Below are positions 35,274 to 45,118 of a DNA stretch of 64,000 bases, one piece after another. The stretch spans positions 372,001 to 436,000 of the forward strand of contig JAJEKV010000207.1 of assembly GCA_021234155.1 (NCBI GenBank), read 5' to 3'. Source of the stretch: Isoetes taiwanensis (Eukaryota; Streptophyta; Lycopodiopsida; Isoetales; Isoetaceae). Under the pieces are notes generated by a model. That model was given only the letters and a program-made list of their open reading frames with translations, was not told where the DNA came from and did no database searches. Numbering within the stretch: the stretch's first letter is position 1; each line of letters starts with the position of its first letter. A program made the position numbers and the translations under genes.

Positions 35274-36590
35274 TTATGGTCTCTCTCCCTTGATGTAGCT
35301 AGCAAAGTGCATGTCTTGCTTCATCAGGGTCACTCTCTTTGCATGGACTGTGCAAGCTGTCGAATCTTCAAAATGTTGCACCAGTTTCTATTCTGTTACT
35401 TCTTGTAATGCCAGCAACATCTCATCCATCACCCACATCTCCGTGTTGTACTCTTGGATCACCTCTCGAACTAGGCGGGCGAACGGTGCACGGGGGATCA
35501 AAAAGCCGAAGCTTCTCTGAAAATGCCTTATCTCTCTCAGGGCTTTCCTCTCGCTCTCCTTTCTGCCAGTTCTCTTCTTGCCTGGTGGTCTAGGAGGCTT
35601 GGGCTTTTCTGGTGGGGGCTTCAGTGTCTTCTGCTTTGAGGGCACTCCACCTTCAACAAATGTTACTTTATTGGCCTGATAGTAGAAGTTATAGGCCTCC
35701 CACTTTGCCATGTAAGCGTTGTGCTCCCTTAGTTTCTTCTGATAGACCTTGACGGGGTCTATCACATACGCCTCTCGGGCTGGCCGCGGCGCTTTGTTTT
35801 TGTCCCACGTCGGGTATGGTGGGGGCTTCTGTGCCTACTCAGGCTGCTCTGGGTCAGGTACTGTTCTGCGCCTTGGCAGGGTCCTTCGAAGATCCTGCCT
35901 CTTTGTTGAAGGGGTTAAAGTCCTCATCCTCCGAGTCATCCGAGGAGGGTGGGGGCTGGTCTGCGAGCCGCTCTTGGATGACGACCTTGGGGCGTGCCGT
36001 CTTCTTGAGTTTTCTTGGGCCTCCCTCCACGAACTTTCCCTTCTTCACTCTCAGCTCCTCTGCTGCTTTGGCTTCCTCTTCTTCCCTCTTTCTTTTCTTC
36101 TCTTCTCTCTTCCTCTCCCGGCAGCGTTCTTTCGCTTCTTGCTTCTTGATCCACGCCGCTAGTTCCTCCTCTTCGGTTGGAGCGAGGGTCGGCTCTCCCT
36201 GTTCTTCTCGCTCCTCCGCCTCCTTCTCTCGGATCCAAGCTTCGAGCTCTTCTTCTAAGGTCAGCTCGGGAGTGGGTTGCGTCTGTTCTTCCTTCTCTTC
36301 GGCCGCCCGATCTTGTTCCTCCTTCTTCTTCCTTTCCTCCTCCTCCACTTCTTCAAGAATTTTTTGCATGACGTCTGGTTCCTCATTGTCGAAGACCTCT
36401 GTCCCCGCATCGGAGTGTGCATCCTCCTCCATCTCTGTCTCACCCCCTTCTTGGTCGTTGTTGTTGCTGGGGTGCTAGACGAAGGTTGGTCTTCTCTATG
36501 GAAGAGGCGCTGTCGAAGCATGCCCTGGAGTATGGCGCTGGGGGTTGTGTCTCCAAGAGGAACTCTGGCAGTTTGTTTCGTCCGGGCCAT
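35274..36590 (-). pseudogene. Histone H3-like accessory gene of the retrotransposon
   Basis: The frame opens with MARTKQTAR, identical to the histone H3 N-terminus through R8, then VPLGD, so K4 is kept but K9-S10 are replaced by V-P. A long charged E/K-rich, probably coiled-coil segment follows (36432-35854, with EEVEEEERKKKEEQ and SSDDSEDEDFNPF). A basic proline-rich linker (PPEKPKPPRPPGKKRTG) leads into a histone fold at 35543-35277. The fold starts ALREIRHFQ and ends YIKGERP, and aligns without gaps to H3 residues 47-135 with 43 of 89 identical by my count. It keeps C110, H113, R116 and D123 of the H3-H3 interface. Defects: a one-base homopolymer indel at 36443-36447, a frame change near 35850, and in-frame TAGs at 35835-35837 and 35388-35390 (H3 position 98). 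Ordinary H3 has 135 residues; this would be over 430. Confidence 0.85.
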
Positions 36591-36691
36591 GTTTGACAGC
36601 TCGTTAATCCGACGTCGGGCGCCCAAAAATTTCCTTAGCAAGGAGGAGCGATTTTTCTAAGGAGGAACATGGAAATGGGAGGGTCCTACGT

Positions 36692-36701
36692 CTATTTATA
36701 G
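36692..36701 (-). promoter_or_regulatory. TATA box of the H3-like ORF
   Basis: CTATAAATAG on the minus strand, 102 bp upstream of the MARTKQTAR start codon, identical in sequence and nearly in spacing to the box at 34677-34686. Confidence 0.65.
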
Positions 36702-36799
36702 ATGGCCAATTTTAGGTCAAATTTCAACTACTCTTTTGGGTCACCTAAAACACTTATTAACTTACTATATGGCTAAATTTTGACATTTCTAACCTCATG

Positions 36800-36866
36800 G
36801 TCTCACAGGTTGCGTCCAGACTAATAATGAAAAGTTCATTTTCGGTCCTGGCGCGACGTGTGAGAC
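36800..36866. promoter_or_regulatory. Dyad-symmetric element, copy C
   Basis: Same 67-bp element upstream of the H3-like ORF, with arms GTCTCACAGGTTGCGTCC and GGCGCGACGTGTGAGAC. The core is AATAATGAAAAGTTCATTTT, where the AACTTTTCA core has itself been flipped in part. Confidence 0.72.
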
Positions 36867-37013
36867 ATGGTGGATCCTGATGCTAAATTTTATACTTTTT
36901 AAGCATGTTTTTAGGAATGTAACATACTAATCTAGCTAGTTTTTAGCTTAAAATCCGAATTACCATGTTACTTTCCTGAAATTCATCATTTTTTAAAGTG
37001 TTTTGGGCTCAAT

Positions 37014-37039
37014 GTCTCACACGTTGCGCCCAGCCCGAA
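37014..37039. promoter_or_regulatory. Dyad-symmetric element, copy D (split)
   Basis: The left arm GTCTCACACGTTGCGCCC is here. The rest (AATGAACTTTTCATTATTG and GGCGCGACTTGTGAGAC) resumes at 44872-44912 after the nested insertion. The hAT MITE entered its loop, creating AGCCCGAA duplications. Confidence 0.75.
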
Positions 37040-37420
37040 CAGGGATAGGTTCTGTACGTATGAAATTATTTTTTCAGACGTATAAAGTACAAAAATACGT
37101 ATTTTTGGGGAAAATACGTATTTTTCGTATTTAATACTCGCTGGCCGGAAAAAAAAAATTTTCGCGTAAGCTAAACCTTGTTTAAACTTACGCTGAACTT
37201 TTTCAGCGTAGCCGAAAACCTTTAGTTTAAACACGCGATAATTAAAAAAATAAAAAATAAAAAATATATTTCGCGTAAGCGAAACTAAAGGTTTAAAGCT
37301 TGAAAAAAAAAAAAATTATTTTTTTTTTTTAGCGTCGCCCGAAACCTTGATTTAAACTTACGCTGGGAACGTTCAGCGTAAAGCAAAACTAAAGGTTTTC
37401 GGATTTTTTTTTTTTTTTTT

Positions 37421-39499
37421 ATTGATATGCTTTGCACATTAAGGAAGGCAGTTCCTTATCTATACGTAATGTACTGTACATGGTCGTATTAAGGCATCGT
37501 TGTACACTGAATATTCATTGAGATTTTTATCAAAAAAATTCCTTAAGCAAATGTGTATGCTTAAAGTTGAGAAGTCCTAACATTGGTGTATGTTGGTGTC
37601 GTGCATCTATGCACAACACAATTTCAGAGTGTGACATGGACTTGTTTTCCACACGGTGGCTAAGACTAAGACGAGGCACAATTTTTTATCTATCTTAGGT
37701 GACATGATTTTTATGGTTGGCAAAGGTCTTCAAGCTAGGGCCTTCTTTAAACGTTTGAAGGTAATAAAGTGCATGTTCTACTTACTTTACAAGCTCTTAT
37801 GAAGCATGGTGGCCAAGTGTTGGCATTTATTTTATGGCTTGCATGCAAGTACCTTTTTCTCCTTTCTTGTGAGCTACGCAAAAAAGAGAATCCACATGCA
37901 ACACTTGGAGCACTTGGAGAATGGCAAAATTTGTAGCCCCAATGCAAAGGATACAAAGGTATTGTATTAATATTCATGTAATCATGGTTAAATATCAATT
38001 TATCTGGCTGATAATGGTAGACTACATCACCATATGCTTCTATTATCACATACGTTTTGATTAAGTGGTGCCCTAAACTATTGACGACCTAACACACCGC
38101 ATTTGTGCACATCCATTTGATACGATCCATTTCTTGATCTATACGCCGTTCTAGATTGCAGACCTGTGATGGAGCATGCTGCAATGTATTTATTTGTATA
38201 AATGCAAGGGTACAGTGAAATCCGGCCATGGCCTCATTTTGTAAATACCTTTGAAATTGCTTCAGTCTTGAGAATAAGGATAATGCTAGTTTAAAGTACG
38301 CAAAATACCTCTTGACATCATTTACGGCATGATGCTCACATCAACAAGAAAAATCTTTGAAGTAGCACACTTTTACAGGTTCTTATCATTGCAATTTGTA
38401 CTTTGATTCATCTTATTTATCTATGACAGATTGTTGAAGCTATAAATAATCTGTTCTTCTACATTCTATTATTACATTTTCCATTCCATGTCTATTAGAT
38501 TCTAACTTTGGGAAAAGGGTTACAAAGGGTGATCGGTTATAAACCGAGAGGACCCAATGTACCTTTTGGCCCTTGCTTTGATACCCTTATCAGGCTAACA
38601 AAGTATTGATTGGCTGCAGGTACGGGTCCTCTCTTCCCTTTGTATCTCTTTTGCTTCGCTTAGTTTATTGTCTATAGAAGATGGAGTTGGAGACGTAGCT
38701 CGTCAAATAGAACTATCATGGGAGCTCCGTACATCACAAGAAGTTCTGAATAGAAGTCATCATTGCATGAAAAATATCCCTGGTTTTGTTAATGAAACTA
38801 AATTTCTGAGCAAGCTAAGGTATGCAGCTCTCAGGTTATATTGATGGTGTTCTTATTATAAACAATCTGGAAGCAGGGTTTGGATAATATTCAGCCTATG
38901 ATTACTGATTTCGTTATCTGTCTACATTCATGTATATGATAGAATAGTATCTAAAACATTACTGCACTGTTGCCTTAACAAAGCAGTGACATTCCTGTCC
39001 TATAAGTTTTCACCCTTGTGCTTTAAGCCTTACAATTTTTGTCTACTCTCGCTTATGAATTTGATCAATACAAGGGATTTCTTACCATTGACGTAAAGCA
39101 GACGCATGTTGTAAATGGCCACATTGGCTTGTTTTAAGATGATTGATAAACTGATATTTGACGTTTGTATTCTACTCTATGACATAGATCCTTGGTGGTT
39201 TGTTGACCTGATTTTAAAGCGTTGTATTATTAGAGAGGCGAGATATTGGATACTTACATTATACACGAGATATTGGATGCTTGCATTATATTGTAAGTTA
39301 GTGAAATCTGTTAGCTTGATAAACTGGTTTGAAAAGAATATACATTGTCTTGCAATGGCGACATTGGTTGTTTGACAGAAAGGGATTTATGACTAGTGGA
39401 ACATAAGTACTAGACTTGGATGAATTTCCTTATGCGGATTGATAATCTGATTGGAAGGAAGGATTGGAAGGCGATGTTTGACCTAGGATTCTAGGTTAA
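37421..39499. repeat. Left 2.07-kb terminal direct repeat
   Basis: Near-identical to 42570-44643. It contains apparent exon-like segments (see 38635-38845) between AT-rich, intron-like sequence. Confidence 0.88.
38635..38845 (+). pseudogene. Captured exon-like fragment, left copy
   Basis: One plus-strand frame encodes ARQIELSWELRTSQEVLNRS and HCMKNIPGFVNETKFLSKLR, ending LRLY and TGA. It is conserved in the right repeat with only one- or two-residue changes. The composition is that of a real protein exon. I do not recognise the family. It is probably a host gene piece carried by the repeat. Confidence 0.4.
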
Positions 39500-40217
39500 T
39501 AGGGTTTTTAGACACCGATTCACGGGTTTAACACGGGTTGCTTGTGTCCTTTAGTCTCGATCCCTTTCTCTTCTGAGTTCTCCACATAATCCGTGATTAT
39601 TATGTCCCGATACTTCTATTGATATTTTATGGCACTTATTCATTGCGTATATGAACAAACATAAGTGGAATCTGTTTTAGCCCTCTCGGTTGGAACAAGG
39701 AGCTGGATAATACTATGAGCAAAGTGTAGTGCTCCACTTGGCATTCATGAATATTAGTTACTTGGCATTCAATAATAATGTTTCATTACAGGAATAGATA
39801 CCAGAATGAAGTGGGATCTAAAATTATCGCCCCAACCTTCCACGAGGAACACGGACGTGCAACTTTGAAGTATGCTAAAATAAAATGGTACGTCCCAAGA
39901 AAGTTGTACAAATATTTTTACGTTGTATCATGGATGATATCTGGTTATTCAATCTGCACAAGAGGGTGATATCTGGTTATTCAATCTGCACAAGAGGGTG
40001 AGGACGATGGTCCACAACCATATTTGCCATTTGGCTATAAATCATCTCTGCCTTTTGGCTGTTTCAAAAAATAAAAAATGCCATTCTTATGGCTGTTACT
40101 CCACAACCAAGCATAGCTTTGGCTTGTGATATGAAGGATACAATACTTTTACAGCAAGGGTTTCAGATATTATTTACAAGTACCAAGGTATGTCTCTCTG
40201 ATGCTTTAGTCATTCTT
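39500..40217. other. Interior spacer, no gene
   Basis: No coding frame. A 26-bp tandem duplication (GTGATATCTGGTTATTCAAT) lies at about 39942-39998. Confidence 0.4.
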
Positions 40218-42434
40218 AACAAGGTTTAAAATGAAACGCACTTATTTAAGAAGTGCGTTTGAAAGATTCCTTTTGAAAATTTATAAAATTCTAAAATCCC
40301 TCTAAAAAGGGCCCTTTTATTACCATTAGTCCAAAGATTTATAAAATTGCTCGTGAAAACAGACATTTTAAGAAGACTTAGTATTAAGGAAAAACACAAA
40401 ACAAAAAAAATCCCATTTTAGAGGGGGAAAGAACTACAATGAAATTCAAAGATTTACTATGGGGCAAATTCGTATGAAGAAATTAGATGCTTTTGTACCT
40501 TGTCCCTGAAAACTTTTATATTAGCTGTTTTAGAAGACAAGAAATTTGTTATTTCACAACCATTTTTGCTAAACATCCTAATGGACCTTAAAACACATTG
40601 GGAGGCAGTTGAACAAACTTCTTGAATGACAAACCATTGTTTTTGCATCACATAGTATTATAAATGCCAATACATCCACGATATCTTGTAGCTGTTTGAA
40701 GTTTTAGTTGATGATGCAGTATAAATTTATACCGAGGATACACAAGTTGAAGTAATGAAGCCTTGTGATTACATGCCCTCCTTTTTAATTCTCGGAGATG
40801 TATTTTTGAACGCACATGTCTTTCTACAACATGGTGATGCTCAGAAGATAGTCAATCTCTTTAGTAATGTTGAGCATATTCATCACAATTCGTCATCATG
40901 TAGCGAGTGGGCACCATGCACATTTCTCCGGCGATTGAAGTATTAAATCATTTTACCCTTTCCTATATATTTGCAAATAAATAGGTAAACCGAGGGGTTT
41001 CTACTCCTCGCACCCCTCTGGATAAACCATGTAGTTTCCTTTTAAGTCAAATACTGTGTCACCATAACATTTTGGAGTTCTTTGCCTTTAGTAGCAATTT
41101 TTGAGTTTGAAGTGAAGTTAAGATGTATATAGAGAAAAAAAAGTAGAAATGACAACATGATTCGACTACTTTATGCTCTAACATTGCATTACAAGCTTAG
41201 AAAATTTAGAACAGTTTTAGAACTTTTTAGACTAAAAAACCAAGAAAAGTGTGTAAAATTATCCCTTATGTGTGTTACTTTAGTAGTTTTCAGTTGCCAA
41301 ACCCTTTGGCGAGCAAGAAAGACCCCAAAAGATTTTACACGATATATATTTTGCCTCTGGACTGCATATATATATACATATATATATAAAAGTCTTATAT
41401 ATATATGCAATTCGGTATAAATTTATACCGTTTCTCCGTATAGATTTATACCGCAAGAGTTCTCTTTTCTTGTCGGATATATATATGTAAGTATGTGTAT
41501 ATATTATATATATATACACATATATGTATATAAATTGGTTGTCTGAAGGTTGTCTGCGGTATAAATTTATACCGAGAGAGCTCTCGCGGTATAAATTTAT
41601 ACCGAGAGAGCTCTCGCGGTATAACGAGGGAGCTCTCCACAGATAAATTTATACCGTGAGAGCTCTCATGATGAATCGAGAGAGCTCTCGCCGGTATAAA
41701 TTTATACCGTGAGAGTCCTCTCATGTATAAATTTATACCGCTCGAGTTCTCTCGCGGTATAAATTTATACCGCTCGAGTCCACTTGCGGTATAAATTTAT
41801 ACCATGCGAACTCTACCGCATGTTATATCCACACAACACTATCTATTGTAGTATAAATTTATACCATCTAGAAATTTATTTTGAAGGCGTTATGTCCACG
41901 CATTGTCATCGCGGTATACATCAGTCTATAGCAAGACGGATGAGCAAATAAGAGCAAGTATATAAGATGAAGAGCGGCGTCTTGACTCCAACTTGCACTT
42001 CAAAGTGTAAGTTTGTTCAATGAGGCATACTTTCATGTGAAAATGTTTGCTTCGATGAGGCAATGTCAAAATGTCCTATATTTTTACAATTTTGTTCATA
42101 ATTTTGTACAATTTTCACAACCTTGAATATATCACTTCTTTGTCACTCTACTACCCTTGCTATTTTTTTTATTGCCCCTTTTTTGCTACACTTTATAAAA
42201 GTAACTATTTTTTATTCTAGTTTAGGAGGATGAAAATTGCTATTTAGAATTTTTGCATGAAAGTTATGTTCAATCAACCCCTCAAAAATGGTACCTAAAT
42301 TACTTAAATTGTCACACCTGTCACAAAAAAATCTTAAAAATGGACTTTTTTAAGGGAATTTTAGGGAATCTTTCAAAGATTCCTTTTGAAGTGCGTTTGC
42401 AGCAAATAAGTGCGTTTCATTTTAAACTTTGTTT
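40218..42434. mobile_element. 2.2-kb inverted-repeat DNA element
   Basis: The left end AAGGTTTAAAATGAAACGCA...AAGTGCGTTTGAAAGATTCC is mirrored at the right end by GAAGTGCGTTTG...AAGTGCGTTTCATTTTAAAC, giving inverted termini of about 60-80 bp with small indels. The interior is AT-rich and non-coding and carries the GGTATAAATTTATACC array. No clear target duplication was seen, so the superfamily is unknown. Confidence 0.65.
41409..41870. repeat. Array of GGTATAAATTTATACC palindromes
   Basis: Perfect or near-perfect copies of the 16-bp palindrome start at 41414, 41438, 41558, 41588, 41618 (truncated), 41641, 41693, 41725, 41756, 41788 and 41851. A solitary copy lies at 40719. Spacing in the core is 30-35 bp, and the gaps hold a second palindrome family, GAGAGAGCTCTC or CTCGAG-containing variants. 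An AT dinucleotide-rich stretch (41340-41530) interrupts it. Confidence 0.93.
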
Positions 42435-42569
42435 CTTGATAAATTAATAATGGTAAATATAGGGTAGGGACTGACCTCCGCTGTAAAGGTAGGGGTCAGC
42501 CCTCCCTTAAATTACAGTGTCATTGCCACGAGGTCGGCTTTATCCTACGGTTGGAGGTAGGATTTTTTT

Positions 42570-44643
42570 ATTGATATGCTTTGCACATTAAGGAAGGCAG
42601 TTCCTTATCTATACGTAATGTACTGTACATGGTCGTATTAAGGCATCGTTGTACACTGAATATTCATTGAGATTTTTATCAAAAAAATTCCTTAAGCAAA
42701 TGTGTATGCTTAAAGTTGAGAAGTCCTAACATTGGTGTATGTTGGTGTCGTGCATCTATGCACAACACAATTTCAGAGTGTGACATGGACTTGTTTTCCA
42801 CACGGTGGCTAAGACTAAGACGAGGCACAATTTTTTATCTATCTTAGGTGACATGATTTTTATGGTTGGCAAAGGTCTTCAAGCTAGGGCCTTCTTTAAA
42901 CGTTTGAAGGTAATAAAGTGCATGTTCTACTTACTTTACAAGCTCTTATGAAGCATGGTGGCCAAGTGTTGGCATTTATTTTATGGCTTGCATGCAAGTA
43001 CCTTTTTCTCCTTTCTTGTGAGCTACGGCAAAGAGAATCCACATGCAACACTTGGAGCACTTGGAGAATGGCAAAATTTGTAGCCTCAATGCAAAGGATA
43101 CAAAGGTATTGTATTAATATTCATGTAATCATGGTTAAATATCAATTTATCTGGCTGATAATGGTAGACTACATCACCATATGCTTCTATTATCACATAC
43201 GTTTCAGTTCGTGGTGCCCTAAACTATTGACGACCTAACACGTACCGCATTTGTGCACATCCATTTGATCGATCCATTTCTTGATCTATCGCCGTTCTAG
43301 ATTGCGGACTGTGATGGAGCATCTTTGCAATGTATTTATTTGTATAAATGCAAAGAATGCAGTGAAATCCCGCCATGGCCTCTGCTTGTAAATACCTTTG
43401 AAATTGCTTCCAGTCTTGAGAATAAGGATAATGCTAGTTTAAAATTTGCAAAATACCTCTTGACATCATTTACGGCATGATGCTCACATCAACAAGAAAA
43501 ATCTTTGAAGTAGCACACTTTTACGTGTTCTTATCATTGCAATTTGTACTTTGATTCATCTTATTTATCTATGACATTGTTGAAGCTATAAATAATCTGT
43601 TCTTCTACATTCTATTATTACATTTTCCATTCCATGTCTATTAGATTCTAACTTTGGGAAAAGGGTTACAAAGGGTGATCGGTTATAGAACCGAGAGGAC
43701 CCAATGTACCTTTTGGCCCCTTGCTTTGATACCCTTATCAGGGCTAACAAAGTATTGATTGGCCGCAGTATGCGGGTCCTCTCTTCCCTTTGTATCTCTT
43801 TTGCTTCGCTTTAGTTTATTGTCTATAGAAGATGGAGTTGGAGACGTGCCTCGTCAAATAGAACTATCATGGGAGCTCCGTACATCACAAGAAGTTCTGA
43901 ATAGAAGTCGTCATTGCATGAAAAATATCCCTGGTTTTGTTAATGAAACTAAATTTCTGAGCAAGCTAAGGTATGCAGCTCTCAGGTTATATTGATGGTG
44001 TTCTTATTATAAACAATCTGGAAGCAGGGTTTGGATAATAGTCAGCCTATGATTACTGATTTCGTTATCTGTCTACATTCATGTATATGATAGAATAGTA
44101 TCTAAAACATTACTGCACTGTTGCCTTAACAAAGCAGTGACATTCCTGTCCTATAAGTTTTCACCCTTGTGCTTTAAGCCTTACAATTTTTGTCTACTCT
44201 CGCTTATGAATTTGATCAATACAAGGGATTTCTTACCATTGAAAATAAAGCGAGGCGATGTTGTAAATGGCCACATTGGCTTGTTTTAAGATGATTGATA
44301 AACTGATATTTGACGTTTGTATTCTACTCTATGACATAGATCCTTGGTGGTTTGTTGACCTGATTTTAAAACAGTGTATTCAGAGACGAGATATTGGATA
44401 CTTACATTATACACGAGATATTGGATGCTTGCATTATATTGTAAGTTAGTGAAATCTGTTAGCTTGATAAACTGGTTTGAAAAGAATATACATTGTCTTG
44501 CAATGGCGACATTGGTTGTTTGACAGAAAGGGATTTATGACTAGTGGAACATAAGTACTAGACTTGGATGAATTTCCTTATGCGGATTGATATCTGATGG
44601 AAGGATTGATGAAGGCGATGTTTGACCTAGGATTCTAGGTTAA
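42570..44643. repeat. Right 2.07-kb terminal direct repeat
   Basis: Near-identical to 37421-39499. It is followed by a run of about 22 T, consistent with insertion into a poly(T) tract of the surrounding MITE. Confidence 0.88.
43759..43995 (+). pseudogene. Captured exon-like fragment, right copy
   Basis: The open frame is longer here (79 codons) and includes LLSIEDGVGDVPRQIELSWE, NRSRHCMKNIPGFVNETKFL and a terminal RYAALRLY stop. It matches the left copy at 38635-38845. No start or promoter can be assigned and the family is not recognised. Confidence 0.4.
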
Positions 44644-45105
44644 GTTTTTTTTTTTTTTTTTTTTTAAAGCGAAGAAGCTGAAGGTTAAACTTTCGCGAAA
44701 AAGTTTCGATAAGGTTTAAACTGAAGGTTCGCTTACTGCGAGAAATTTTTCGGAGGAAATTTTTTGGACGTATTTTTGGCGTATTAAACGTCAAATTTGT
44801 GCCCGTATCAAGCGAAAAAAAACGACACGATAAAAGCATTATACAAGATTGAACCTATCCCTGAGCCCGAAAATGAACTTTTCATTATTGATCCTGGCGC
44901 GACTTGTGAGACCATCCTACTTTTGAAGGTTTTGGCTCACTATTTTTAGTCTTTCTATGCTCTAATTCACTTTAACTGTTACTAGCTTAGCATATACTAC
45001 AAAAATAAGAAAACTTTTTTCCCATTTTTCGAGGTTTGAGGATCCTATCAAGTTAGTACTACCGGGAGCATGGTCAGTGCTTTGTTCTTGGTCTCCAAGA
45101 ACATT

Positions 45106-45117
45106 GCTCTGATACCA
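45106..45117 (-). promoter_or_regulatory. Primer-binding site, initiator tRNA-Met
   Basis: On the minus strand, TGGTATCAGAGC follows the LTR end (...GACGTCACA) after one base. This is the 12-base complement of the 3' end of plant initiator tRNA-Met, the usual primer of Ty3/gypsy reverse transcription. Confidence 0.93.
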
Positions 45118-45118
45118 C

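Larger units (their letters stand above)
37421..44643. mobile_element. 7.2-kb unit with 2.07-kb terminal direct repeats
   Basis: Direct repeats 37421-39499 and 42570-44643 start ATTGATATGCTTTGCAC and end GATTCTAGGTTAA, and bound a 3.07-kb interior. The overall form is that of an LTR retrotransposon without coding capacity (LARD-like), inserted in a poly(T) run of the MITE. Against that, the ends are not TG...CA, no tRNA primer site or polypurine tract was found, and no gag or pol is present. A segmental duplication flanking a DNA transposon is an alternative. The two repeats differ by scattered single-base changes. Confidence 0.7.
37040..44863. mobile_element. hAT-type MITE shell split by a nested insertion
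   Basis: Termini CAGGGATAGGTTCTGTACGT (37040) and GAACCTATCCCTG (ending 44863) match the MITE at 26692-27297. Perfect 8-bp duplications AGCCCGAA lie at 37032-37039 and 44864-44871. The MITE material itself is 37040-37420 plus 44644-44863, about 601 bp, which is the length of the intact relative; everything between is a later insertion. Confidence 0.9.

Noticed and set aside
35816-36478. Plus-strand 220-codon serine-rich frame
   Set aside because: It is the antisense shadow of the E/K-rich part of the H3-like gene; GAG/GAA/AAG codons read as CTC/TTC/CTT and serine codons on the other strand.
41409-41870. CRISPR-like array of palindromic repeats with spacers
   Set aside because: The spacers are themselves repeated palindromes, the host is a plant, and there are no cas genes. 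It is a palindrome array in a transposable element.
37421-44643. Standard LTR retrotransposon call
   Set aside because: The long direct repeats fit, but TG...CA ends, primer site, polypurine tract and any gag/pol are all missing, so it is described as a repeat-bounded unit of uncertain class.
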